From: Burkholderiales bacterium
GTDB taxonomy: Bacteria > Pseudomonadota > Gammaproteobacteria > Burkholderiales > Burkholderiaceae
Assembly: GCA_903643055.1 (NCBI GenBank)
Contig: CAHJWV010000428.1
Location: 1 to 7,872, forward strand
DNA length: 7,872 nt
Reading direction: 5' to 3'
Shown here: one piece after another, positions 1 to 6,324 of the stretch
How positions within the stretch are numbered: the stretch's first letter is position 1
Layout of the letters: each line of letters begins with the position of its first letter
The notes under the pieces: model-generated
Databases searched by the model: none
Told to the model about the DNA's origin: nothing
What the model saw: only the letters and a program-made list of their open reading frames with translations
Translations under genes and position numbers: made by a program

Positions 1-163
1 GCTTAGTGACGCTGAAGGTTCCGAAACCAACCAGTGACACGCTGTTGTTCTTCTTAAGTGTTGATTTGACACCGCCAATCAGCGCTTCCAGTGCGCGAGT
101 TGCAGCCGCTTTGGAGATATCGGCCTGCTTGGCAATGTGCTCAATCAATTCGGATTTATTCAC
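1..163 (-). CDS. HU-family DNA-binding protein, N-terminal part (3' end outside window)
   Basis: This is the first 54 codons of a bacterial HU/IHF-type histone-like protein, a small dimeric nucleoid protein that bends and compacts DNA. The protein begins [15 protein letters not shown], with the helix-turn-helix-like pair of N-terminal helices typical of HU at about residues 3-38. The core motif GFGTF is at residues 46-50, where HU family members have it. The full family length is about 90 residues, so the DNA-binding arms and C-terminus lie beyond the left edge. The start is GTG at 163-161, chosen because it gives the canonical N-terminus and has a strong AGAGGGGG ribosome binding site 7 bases upstream. 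A near-consensus promoter lies about 110 bases upstream of the start. HU, rather than IHF, is inferred from the N-terminus and from the lack of IHF-specific features. The window does not show which HU paralogue this is, so no symbol is given. Confidence 0.93.
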   Translation of the reverse strand, partial: MNKSELIEHIAKQADISKAAATRALEALIGGVKSTLKKNNSVSLVGFGTFSVTK

Positions 164-170
164 GAAGGTA

Positions 171-178
171 CCCCCTCT
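171..178 (-). promoter_or_regulatory. Strong ribosome binding site of the HU gene
   Basis: On the minus strand AGAGGGGG is 7 bases before the GTG start at 163. It supports GTG as the initiation codon and suggests efficient translation, as expected for an abundant nucleoid protein. It is the best Shine-Dalgarno sequence in the window. Confidence 0.8.
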
Positions 179-248
179 AAAAAAGGTGTGTCTCTGAAGA
201 ATCTGGAAGGTGATCGGGCCGCGCGTGAGGCTCATCACGGCTCGTTTC

Positions 249-277
249 ATTACAGCCTTAGGCACTCGCAGTGTCAA
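249..277 (-). promoter_or_regulatory. Sigma-70 promoter of the HU gene
   Basis: Read on the minus strand, a perfect -35 box TTGACA (277-272) is followed by a 17-base spacer and a -10 box TGTAAT (254-249, five of six consensus bases). Transcription should start near 241-243, giving a leader of about 79 bases. This is much closer to consensus than anything else seen here. It indicates that HU is transcribed on its own and not only by read-through from the upstream transporter gene. The boxes are seen directly; activity is inferred. Confidence 0.78.
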
Positions 278-343
278 GCGCGGAAGCGGATTCTATGCGT
301 AATCGACTGCGTCCATCGCGATGACCATCAGCAAGGCTTGATC

Positions 344-422
344 GATCCGCATCCGCGCAATGCATAACGCCCTTCTCGCACGCACGCATTGCTATCGCCT
401 GCATGCGAAACTAATGCGGATC
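344..422. repeat. Nested inverted repeats between the transporter and HU genes
   Basis: The outer arms GATCCGCAT (344-352) and ATGCGGATC (414-422) are perfect 9-base inverted copies. Inside them, GCAATGC (357-363) and GCATTGC (386-392) form a second 7-base pair, and a GCATGC palindrome sits at 401-406. On the transporter transcript this could fold into a branched structure just after the stop codon at 437. No T-run follows the arms on the minus strand, so it is not a standard intrinsic terminator. Possible roles are 3'-end protection, attenuation or protein binding; chance is also possible. Apart from this and the HU promoter I see nothing in 164-436, and I found no tRNA there. Confidence 0.4.
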
Positions 423-436
423 ACAGGCACCTTGGA

Positions 437-1363
437 TCACGAGGCGAAAGCCTTGGCAGGCTGCTTTCGACTCACGATCGATACGCCAACCGCCGTGAGT
501 GCCATGCCCATCAACATGAGCCAGGTCAACGGCTCATCGAACACGTGCCAAGCCAGCAATGCGGTGGTCGGAGGAACGAGGTAGAGCAGGCTGGTGACTT
601 GCGTCGCGGCACCACGTTGAATTAGCAAATAAAGCAATGAGCTGCCGCCCAAGGTCAGCCCGAACACCGACCACGCCAAGGCCCCGATGAAATGAGGATT
701 CCAGTCGATCGATTCCGACTCCATCAACCATGCAATGGGCGCACTGACTGCCAGCGCGGCCAGCAACTGGATAAAACTGGCAGTACGCACATCGCACGGT
801 TCGACGAATCGCTTCTGATAGAGCGTGCCGGTGGTGATGCAAGCCAACGCGAAGATCGCCGACGCCAGGCTCGATGCGTTCAACTCACCACTGCCCAACT
901 TGGGCGACACCACCAAGAGCAACCCCAAGCCGCCCAACAACAGGCCGAGCCATTGCGATCGGGGAACACGTGAATCAGGTGAGCCACGCTGCGCTGTGGC
1001 ACTCAACCAAACGGCAGTTAAAACCGGTTGAAGGCCAACGAGCAATGCGATGGTTCCGGCGTTCATGCCTGCTTTAACCGATGACCAAGAGCCACCGAGG
1101 TAGCCGGCATGCATCAGCACTCCCGAGACCATCAAATGCCGCCAGCGCTGCGCGCCGCGGGGCCATTCAGCGCCTGATAACTTGATCCATGCGCCGAAGC
1201 AGAGCAAAGACAGTGCGAACCGCAAAGACAGAAAACTGATCGGCGGTGAATGCGGCATGCCATAGCGCGCCACGATGAACCCGGTGCTCCAGATCATCAC
1301 GAACACCACAGGCATGGCGCGAAGCCAAGCGCCTGCTGAAGACTCGGTCGAATCGGAACCCAA
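437..1363 (-). CDS. DMT-superfamily (EamA) inner-membrane transporter
   Basis: This is a 308-residue drug/metabolite transporter-type protein with about ten hydrophobic segments, near residues 17-35, 42-60, 77-95, 100-120, 137-153, 166-184, 195-213, 225-248, 255-273 and 279-297. They form two EamA repeats (about 20-152 and 166-297). Typical features are WSTGFIVAR in the first helix and PPTTALLAW followed by DEPLT near the last two helices. The family exports or imports small metabolites such as amino acids. The substrate cannot be read from the sequence. The frame opens with TTG at 1363, three bases after the pgsA stop, with a weak AAGG about 11 bases upstream. An in-frame ATG at 1315 (residue 17, just before the first helix) is the main alternative and has no clear ribosome binding site. 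The spacing implies co-transcription, perhaps translational coupling, with pgsA. The membrane family call is firm; the start is uncertain. Confidence 0.88.
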   Translation of the reverse strand: MGSDSTESSAGAWLRAMPVVFVMIWSTGFIVARYGMPHSPPISFLSLRFALSLLCFGAWIKLSGAEWPRGAQRWRHLMVSGVLMHAGYLGGSWSSVKAGMNAGTIALLVGLQPVLTAVWLSATAQRGSPDSRVPRSQWLGLLLGGLGLLLVVSPKLGSGELNASSLASAIFALACITTGTLYQKRFVEPCDVRTASFIQLLAALAVSAPIAWLMESESIDWNPHFIGALAWSVFGLTLGGSSLLYLLIQRGAATQVTSLLYLVPPTTALLAWHVFDEPLTWLMLMGMALTAVGVSIVSRKQPAKAFAS

Positions 1364-1366
1364 AAT

Positions 1367-1933
1367 TCAGCGAACCTTCGCTCGGATCTCCGGCAAGGCC
1401 TTCTGCAGGTAATAGACCATGGACCAGATCGTCAGCACCGCCGAGGCATAGATCAACACGGTTCCCCAGAGCTGGGTATCGATCACGCCCAACAGTTGGC
1501 CGTGAAAGAGCAGAAAGGGAATGGCGATCATCTGCACCGAGGTCTTGACCTTGCCGAGCATGTGAACAGCAACGCTGCGAGATGCGCCGATCTGAGCCAT
1601 CCACTCGCGCAACGCGGAGATGGCGATCTCGCGACCGATGATGACCAGCGCCACCAAGGCGTCGACACGGCCCAGTTGCACCAACACCAGTAAGGAGGCG
1701 CAGACGAGGAACTTGTCAGCCACCGGATCGAGAAAGGCACCGAACGAAGAAGTCTGGTTGAGCTTTCGTGCGAGGTAGCCATCGGCCCAATCGGTCAATG
1801 CCACCACGATGAACAAGACGGTTGCCACCCAATTTTTGGTGGGCTCATGACCGTCGAGATAGAAGATGCCGACGATCAGCGGGATCGCAACGATGCGGGC
1901 CCAGGTCAGCAGTGTTGGCAGGTTGAAAAACAT
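1367..1933 (-). CDS. pgsA: CDP-diacylglycerol--glycerol-3-phosphate 3-phosphatidyltransferase
   Basis: PgsA (188 residues) makes phosphatidylglycerophosphate from CDP-diacylglycerol and glycerol 3-phosphate in the inner membrane, the committed step to phosphatidylglycerol and cardiolipin. The complete CDP-alcohol phosphatidyltransferase signature is present: Asp48, Asp51-Gly52, Ala55-Arg56, Gly65, Asp69 and Asp73, with the family spacing and all metal-binding and catalytic aspartates intact. The N-terminus MFFNLPTLLTWARI, the length and several hydrophobic helices (for example 7-27, 76-96 and 150-173) match bacterial PgsA. The start is ATG at 1933. No clear Shine-Dalgarno sequence precedes it; instead the 43-base gap to the upstream lipoprotein gene holds two small hairpins. 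A uvrC-pgsA neighbourhood is common in proteobacteria, and here one extra gene sits between them. Confidence 0.95.
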   Translation of the reverse strand: MFFNLPTLLTWARIVAIPLIVGIFYLDGHEPTKNWVATVLFIVVALTDWADGYLARKLNQTSSFGAFLDPVADKFLVCASLLVLVQLGRVDALVALVIIGREIAISALREWMAQIGASRSVAVHMLGKVKTSVQMIAIPFLLFHGQLLGVIDTQLWGTVLIYASAVLTIWSMVYYLQKALPEIRAKVR

Positions 1934-1934
1934 G

Positions 1935-1976
1935 CGGCATTGTGCCGAAGTTCTTCAAACACGCCGCAATGGGCGT
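1935..1976 (-). promoter_or_regulatory. Two small hairpins in the pgsA leader
   Basis: The gap between the lipoprotein stop (1977) and the pgsA ATG (1933) holds two perfect 5-base inverted repeats. ACGCC/GGCGT (1961-1965 with 1972-1976, 6-base loop) lies just after the stop. CGGCA/TGCCG (1935-1939 with 1943-1947, 3-base loop) lies one base before the ATG. The second could hinder ribosome binding, and no Shine-Dalgarno sequence is visible. The repeats are seen directly; any regulatory role is inference, and both stems are short. Confidence 0.3.
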
Positions 1977-2471
1977 TCAATCGAGCGTTCGCGGTTTGAA
2001 GCGCTTGTCATCGTTGAAGAGAAAAACTTCGGCGAACTTCCAGGGCTTGGGCAAACGGGAGACATCGCCGTAAGGCGCTGCACGGCGCACCGCATCGATG
2101 GCCAGTTGGATGGTCTCGGGCGCTTGGCTGGGGCGCCGCATCACATCGATGTGCTTGACGCTGCCATCGGCATTGAGTTCGATCTCCAGCACCGGGATGG
2201 CCAGCAGCATCGGCTGCGGCGCACCCATGTAGCTGCCATCGGGATTCGCGGCCACCATGCGTTGAGCCGCTTGCCGCTTGAAGTCGACCCAGGTACGCGA
2301 AGCAGCCGCAGGTGGCAACTTGGTACCGATTGGCTTCACCGCTGCAGGCGCCGCTGGCGTTGCAGGCTTCGCAGCCGGCTTGACGAGCGGCACCGTTTCG
2401 CTCAGTGACGAGGGGCTGCTGCCGCAGCCGACGACCATTCCAGCGGCCATCCAGGCCAAGACACAACCCAT
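1977..2471 (-). CDS. Putative lipoprotein with a TonB C-terminal-like domain
   Basis: This is a small secreted protein, 164 residues from the ATG at 2471. A short hydrophobic stretch ends in the lipobox-like VVGC (residues 13-16), followed by glycine, so it is a candidate lipoprotein; a residue other than Asp after Cys16 fits outer-membrane sorting. Next come an Ala/Pro/Lys-rich linker (about 28-50) and a folded domain (about 60-164) containing IPVLEIELNADGSVKHIDV, which resembles the beta-hairpin and helix of TonB C-terminal domains. No TonB-type membrane anchor or function can be assigned. The start is uncertain. From the ATG the signal peptide lacks a positive charge, whereas in-frame GTG at 2519 (AGGGG 9 bases upstream) or TTG at 2495 would add arginines and place the cysteine at residue 32 or 24. 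All three lie after the uvrC stop. The gene sits between uvrC and pgsA, probably in one operon. Confidence 0.7.
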   Translation of the reverse strand: MGCVLAWMAAGMVVGCGSSPSSLSETVPLVKPAAKPATPAAPAAVKPIGTKLPPAAASRTWVDFKRQAAQRMVAANPDGSYMGAPQPMLLAIPVLEIELNADGSVKHIDVMRRPSQAPETIQLAIDAVRRAAPYGDVSRLPKPWKFAEVFLFNDDKRFKPRTLD

Positions 2472-2544
2472 TGATGGCGGCCCTGTTCTAACCAAACGCC
2501 GACATGCCGTCTCATCCACCTGCGGATGCCCCTGGCTGATGACT

Positions 2545-4497
2545 TCAATGCAAGGCACGATAGATTTCCTCTGCAAGTTCCCGTGAGATGCCGTCAACGG
2601 TGGCGAGGTCTTCCACGCTCGCATGGCCGACACCGCGCGCTCCGCCAAAGCGCTGCAAAAGTTTCGCACGCTTCTTCGGACCGATGCCCGGGATTTCCTC
2701 CAGCACGCTGCCACCCGTACGCACGCTCGCGCGTTTGGCGCGCATACCGGTGATCGCGAAGCGATGGGCTTCATCGCGAATCTGTGCCACCAGCATCAAG
2801 GCCGCCGAATCGTGGCCAAGATAGACCTTGGCGCGCCCATCGGCAAACACCAATTCTTCCAGGCCCACCTTGCGACCCTCGCCTTTCTCCACGCCCACGA
2901 TCAGGCCGAGATCGAGCCCCAGCTCTTCAAACACTTCACGTGCCATGCTGACCTGGCCCTTGCCGCCATCCACCAGCACCAGATCGGGTAGGCGCCCTTC
3001 CCCGCTTTGCGCTGCCGCGGCAAGCTTGCTGTAGCGGCGGGTCAGCACTTGCCGCATGGCGGCGTAGTCGTCGCCACCGGTAATGCCTTCGATGTTGTAG
3101 CGGCGATATTGCGAGTTCTGCATCTTGTGGCCCTCGAACACCACGCATGAAGCCTGGGTCGATTCACCCGCGGTGTGGCTGATGTCGAAACATTCGATTC
3201 GGAACCCGTCGAAATTGTCGACCGCCAGATCGAGCGCATCGACCAGGGCGCGCGTCCGCGCCTGCTGCGAGCCTTCTTCCGACAGCAGCCGGGCGAGCTT
3301 GATGTCGGCGCCCTGGATGCACATGTCCAGCCAGGCGCGGCGCGGCTCGCGGGGCTGGTGCTGGGCCGTGACCTTGACGCCGCTGTGCATCGACAACGCA
3401 TCAATCAGCGCCTTGTCGACCGCATGGCTGAGCACGAGCAGCGGCGGTACCGGGCTGTCCAGGTAGTGCTGCGCGATGAAGGCTTCCATCACCTGGACTT
3501 CCGGCGAGATGCGCTCATCAGGTTGGTCTGCTTCTTCAGCGCCGATGGCGGTGGCGTCATCGACATGCGTCGGGAAATACGGCCGATCGCCGAGATGGCG
3601 GCCGCCGCGTACCATCGCCAGGTTGACGCAGGCCCGCCCGCCGTGCACCTTCACCGCGAGCACATCGGCGTCTTTCGTCGTCAGGCCGGTGTTGTCTTCC
3701 ACCGATTGCTGATGCAGCACCTTCGACAACGCCCCGAGCTGATTGCGAATCTCTGCGGCTTGCTCGAATTGCAAGGCGTCGGCGTGCGCCATCATTTGCG
3801 ATTGCAGCGTGTCCATCACCTCTTGCTGTTCACCGAGCAGAAAGCGCTCGGCGTTGGTGACGTCGCGCGCGTAATCGTCCGACGAGATGAAGTCGACGCA
3901 AGGACCTGAGCAGCGCTTGATCTGATACAGCAGGCACGGCCGGGTGCGGTTGTTGAAGACCGTGTCTTCGCAGGTGCGCAAGCGGAATACCTTTTGCAGC
4001 ATCTGGATCGACTCCTTCACCGCCCAGGCGCTCGGATACGGGCCGAAGTAGCGGTGCTTGCGATCGACCGAACCGCGGTAATAAGCCATCCGCGGATAGG
4101 CATGCGACGCGATCTTCAGATAGGGGTAGCTCTTGTCGTCGCGGAACAGAATGTTGTAGCGCGGGTTGAGCGTCTTGATCAGGTTGTTTTCAAGCAGCAG
4201 CGCCTCGGCTTCGGAGCGCACGACCGTGGTCTCCAGGCGAACGATCTTGCTGACCATGTGGCCGATGCGCGTGCCGCCATGGTTCTTCTGGAAGTAGCTT
4301 GAAACGCGCTTCTTCAGGTCACGCGCCTTGCCGACATACAGCACCGCATCCTGTGCGTCGAAATAGCGGTAGACGCCGGGCAGGCCGGGCAAGGCGGCTA
4401 CGTCGGCGAGCACGCGTTCGCGGGCCGGGTCGGTCGGCGGCGCATCAGGCTTTGCCGGGCGCGGCGCGTCAGGTACGGGGTCGGTCTCGTCGGTCAT
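2545..4497 (-). CDS. uvrC: UvrABC system protein C (excinuclease subunit)
   Basis: UvrC (650 residues) makes the 3' and 5' incisions beside DNA lesions marked by UvrA/UvrB in nucleotide excision repair. The N-terminal GIY-YIG nuclease starts near residue 38 (PGVYRYF, then LYVGKA at 53-58). A cysteine set C176, C188, C196, C200 has the same spacing as the four cysteines reported to bind an iron-sulfur cluster in E. coli UvrC. A UVR (UvrB-contact) motif covers about 229-263. The C-terminal RNase H-like nuclease includes ECFDISHT (Asp438), GGDDY (Asp477), [10 protein letters not shown] (Asp510) and RDEAHRF (His578), so the expected catalytic residues look intact. Tandem helix-hairpin-helix motifs lie at about 599-650. 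The ATG at 4497 was chosen because the frame further upstream runs antisense into earP. The Pro-rich first 30 residues make it somewhat longer than E. coli UvrC (610). No good ribosome binding site is visible. Confidence 0.97.
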   Translation of the reverse strand: MTDETDPVPDAPRPAKPDAPPTDPARERVLADVAALPGLPGVYRYFDAQDAVLYVGKARDLKKRVSSYFQKNHGGTRIGHMVSKIVRLETTVVRSEAEALLLENNLIKTLNPRYNILFRDDKSYPYLKIASHAYPRMAYYRGSVDRKHRYFGPYPSAWAVKESIQMLQKVFRLRTCEDTVFNNRTRPCLLYQIKRCSGPCVDFISSDDYARDVTNAERFLLGEQQEVMDTLQSQMMAHADALQFEQAAEIRNQLGALSKVLHQQSVEDNTGLTTKDADVLAVKVHGGRACVNLAMVRGGRHLGDRPYFPTHVDDATAIGAEEADQPDERISPEVQVMEAFIAQHYLDSPVPPLLVLSHAVDKALIDALSMHSGVKVTAQHQPREPRRAWLDMCIQGADIKLARLLSEEGSQQARTRALVDALDLAVDNFDGFRIECFDISHTAGESTQASCVVFEGHKMQNSQYRRYNIEGITGGDDYAAMRQVLTRRYSKLAAAAQSGEGRLPDLVLVDGGKGQVSMAREVFEELGLDLGLIVGVEKGEGRKVGLEELVFADGRAKVYLGHDSAALMLVAQIRDEAHRFAITGMRAKRASVRTGGSVLEEIPGIGPKKRAKLLQRFGGARGVGHASVEDLATVDGISRELAEEIYRALH

Positions 4498-4531
4498 CGG
4501 CCGGGATTGTGCCGCCCCGGATAATCCGACG
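4498..4531. promoter_or_regulatory. Divergent uvrC/earP start region
   Basis: Only 34 bases separate the two divergent ATG codons. On the plus strand GATAAT (4520-4525) resembles a -10 box and would place the transcription start at or next to the earP ATG, but no convincing -35 box is present at 4497-4502. Short inverted repeats CCGGG/CCCGG (4501-4505, 4516-4520) and GGATT/AATCC (4504-4508, 4523-4527) overlap. Promoters for either gene must therefore lie in this gap or inside the opposite gene. Confidence 0.35.
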
Positions 4532-5593
4532 ATGCAATGGGATCTTTTTTGCCGCGTGATCGACAACTTTGGTGACATCGGCGTCTGCTGGCGGCTGGCT
4601 TCAGACTTGGCCACACGCGGCGAGCAGGTGCGCCTGTGGGTGGACGATGCGTCCGCGCTCGCATGGATGGCGCCCGGCGGCCATCCGCGCATCACACTGC
4701 AGGCCTGGCCCGAGGCCTTGGCCGATGGTCTGCCGGAAAACCTCGTACCCGGTGACGTCGTCATCGAAGCCTTTGGCTGCGAGCCGCCCACCCGCTTCAT
4801 CGAGCGCATGGCCTTGGCCGACCGGCCGCCGGTCTGGATCAATTTCGAGTACCTGAGCGCAGAAGATTATGTGGAACGCAGCCACCGGCTGCCGTCTCCG
4901 CAATGGAGCGGCCCCGGGCGCGGCCTGACGAAGTGGTTTTTCTACCCCGGCTTCACGCCGGCCACCGGCGGACTGCTTCGCGAACCGGGGTTGATGGAAG
5001 CCCGACAGTCCTCTGACCGCAGCGCCTGGCTGGCTTCGCAGGGCATCACGCTTCATGCGCAGGAGCGGCTCGTCAGCCTTTTTTGCTATCCCACTGCGCC
5101 ATGGCAAGGTCTGCTCGATTTGCTGACCGATGCGCCCACGCTGCTTCTGCTCACGCCCGGTGCGCCGTGGCCTGTCACGCATCCACCGCTGCCGGCGCAC
5201 CTTCGCATCCAGCATCTGCCCTACCTGACGCAGCTCGATTTCGACCGGCTGTTGTGGAGCTGCGATCTGAACTTCGTGCGGGGTGAAGACTCGTTCGTGC
5301 GCGCCCAATGGGCAGAACGGCCTTTCGTATGGCAGATCTATCCGCAGCACGATGACGCCCATCACATCAAGCTCGATGCGTTTTTGAGCCGCCATCTGAG
5401 CAGCGCGGTGAATGGGTTCGACGCTGCCAAGGTGCGCGAACTTTGGCAGGCCTGGAACGGCCTCGCTTCGATGCCGGCACAGTTGCCGCAGCTCGACATC
5501 TGGCAGCAGCAAATCGCCCGGTGGCAAGAACAGTTGCTGGCGCAGACCGACCTTGTCACGCAGTTGCTGAGCTTCGTTGGCGAATCACGCTAA
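4532..5593 (+). CDS. earP: EF-P arginine rhamnosyltransferase
   Basis: EarP (353 residues) is a cytoplasmic inverting GT-B glycosyltransferase that moves L-rhamnose from TDP-beta-L-rhamnose to Arg32 of elongation factor P, activating it for polyproline rescue. The N-terminus [20 protein letters not shown] is the family hallmark, with Asp11 and Asp15 at the positions of the essential aspartates (Asp13/Asp17 in Pseudomonas). INFEYLS (103-109), [11 protein letters not shown] (131-141) and the donor-site segment [12 protein letters not shown] (250-261, Glu252, Asp253) followed by PFVWQIYPQ are also present. The length is near that of known EarP proteins. The ATG at 4532 gives exactly the conserved start; only a weak GGAT (4519-4522) precedes it. 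The gene is immediately followed by efp, whose product has the matching Arg32. Host genes for TDP-rhamnose synthesis should be elsewhere in the genome. Confidence 0.95.
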   Translation: MQWDLFCRVIDNFGDIGVCWRLASDLATRGEQVRLWVDDASALAWMAPGGHPRITLQAWPEALADGLPENLVPGDVVIEAFGCEPPTRFIERMALADRPPVWINFEYLSAEDYVERSHRLPSPQWSGPGRGLTKWFFYPGFTPATGGLLREPGLMEARQSSDRSAWLASQGITLHAQERLVSLFCYPTAPWQGLLDLLTDAPTLLLLTPGAPWPVTHPPLPAHLRIQHLPYLTQLDFDRLLWSCDLNFVRGEDSFVRAQWAERPFVWQIYPQHDDAHHIKLDAFLSRHLSSAVNGFDAAKVRELWQAWNGLASMPAQLPQLDIWQQQIARWQEQLLAQTDLVTQLLSFVGESR

Positions 5594-5695
5594 AATTGAA
5601 AGCTTTGCGCGTTCTGGGGTTGATGTCCGGCACGCGCGTCCCATATCGCGTCCCATGACGCTTTGCTTTTCAAAGCACCCAACGGAACACTCGCT
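5594..5695 (+). promoter_or_regulatory. efp leader/promoter region
   Basis: The 102 bases between earP and efp hold several possible signals. TAAAAT (5591-5596, overlapping the earP stop) matches five of six -10 bases but has no good -35 box at normal spacing; TTGAAA (5596-5601) could be a -35 box, but only a poor GTTGAT follows. A small hairpin can form at 5660-5676 (GCTTTG/CAAAGC) or, in competition, at 5664-5677 (TGCTTT/AAAGCA). A weak ribosome binding site GGAA lies at 5684-5687, 8 bases before the ATG. efp could be transcribed from here, from earP read-through, or both. Confidence 0.35.
5635..5656. repeat. Tandem 10-base direct repeat upstream of efp
   Basis: CGCGTCCCAT occurs twice, at 5635-5644 and 5647-5656, separated by two bases, so the period is 12 bases. 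Two identical boxes about one helical turn apart in a gene leader can be a protein-binding site, but no known operator matches and nothing else supports a function. Confidence 0.6.
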
Positions 5696-6250
5696 ATGAA
5701 GATCGCTCAAGAAATTCGCGCCGGCAACGTGATCATGCACAACAAGGACCCGATGGTCGTCCTGAAGACCGAATACAGCCGCGGTGGCCGCAATGCCGCC
5801 ACGGTCCGCATGAAGCTCAAGAGCCTCTTGAACAGCTCGGGTACCGAAGTCGTGTTCAAGGCCGACGACAAGATGGACCAAATCATTCTCGACAAGAAGG
5901 AATGCACGTACTCCTACTTTGCCGACCCGATGTACGCGTTCATGGACGCCGAATACAACCAGTTCGAAGTCGAATCCGAAAACATGGGCGACGCCATCCA
6001 GTACCTGGAAGAGGCAATGCCTGTCGAAGTGGTGTTCTATGACGGCAAGGCCATCTCGGTCGAATTGCCGACCAGCTTGGTCCGAGAAGTCACCTACACC
6101 GAACCGGCAGTCAAAGGCGACACCTCCGGCAAGGTGCTGAAGCCTGCCAAGCTCGCCACCGGTTTCGAAATCTCGGTGCCGCTGTTCGTCGAAACCGGCG
6201 ACAAGATCGAAATCGACACCCGCACCCACGAATACCGCAAGCGCGTTTGA
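5696..6250 (+). CDS. efp: Elongation factor P
   Basis: EF-P (184 residues) binds between the P and E sites of the ribosome and promotes peptide bonds at consecutive prolines. The three-domain layout is visible: a KOW-like N-terminal domain with the tip loop SRGGRNA (residues 28-34), a central OB-fold domain (about 66-125) and a C-terminal OB-fold domain (about 130-184) with the conserved [19 protein letters not shown] segment at 153-171. The modified tip residue is Arg32, not the lysine used by the EpmA route, matching the adjacent earP. The ATG at 5696 begins the conserved [12 protein letters not shown]; an in-frame upstream start at 5663 would only add an unconserved 11-residue extension. 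A clear intrinsic terminator ends the gene. Confidence 0.97.
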   Translation: MKIAQEIRAGNVIMHNKDPMVVLKTEYSRGGRNAATVRMKLKSLLNSSGTEVVFKADDKMDQIILDKKECTYSYFADPMYAFMDAEYNQFEVESENMGDAIQYLEEAMPVEVVFYDGKAISVELPTSLVREVTYTEPAVKGDTSGKVLKPAKLATGFEISVPLFVETGDKIEIDTRTHEYRKRV

Positions 6251-6281
6251 GCACGCTTGGCGCGTTTCGCTGTTGATCCCC

Positions 6282-6309
6282 AAAGGGCACTTCAGGTGCC
6301 CTTTTGTTT
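6282..6309 (+). terminator. Intrinsic terminator after efp
   Basis: A perfect 9-base stem AAAGGGCAC (6282-6290) pairs with GTGCCCTTT (6296-6304) around a 5-base loop, followed by a T-rich tail TTGTTT to about 6309. It lies 31 bases after the efp stop. The tail is interrupted by a G, so some read-through into the next gene, which begins only 15 bases later, is possible. On the opposite strand the stem is followed by GGGG, so it should act only rightward. Confidence 0.85.
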
Positions 6310-6324
6310 GGATACCGTGATGCG

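Noticed and set aside
164..436. Possible tRNA or small protein gene between the HU and transporter genes
   Set aside because: No T-loop GTTCGAATC-like sequence or cloverleaf arms were found, and short open frames here overlap the promoter and repeats without any ribosome binding site or recognisable protein.
3175..3909. 244-codon open frame on the plus strand inside uvrC
   Set aside because: Antisense shadow of a well-conserved gene, with no recognisable motif or start signals.
4498..4842. Extension of the uvrC reading frame 115 codons upstream of the chosen ATG
   Set aside because: It runs antisense through the conserved start of earP, lacks UvrC-like sequence, and the ATG at 4497 leads directly into a normal UvrC N-terminus.
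4601..5527. 308-codon open frame on the minus strand opposite earP
   Set aside because: Arg/Gln-rich, low-complexity translation typical of the shadow of a GC-rich gene; earP on the plus strand is clearly the real gene.
5663..5695. Longer efp start at 5663
   Set aside because: It would add an 11-residue extension absent from EF-P proteins and would translate through the leader hairpin; the ATG at 5696 starts at the conserved N-terminus.
6304..6324. TTG start for the DUF3445 protein at 6304
   Set aside because: It lies in the terminator stem and T-tract with no ribosome binding site; the in-frame ATG at 6325 is more plausible.
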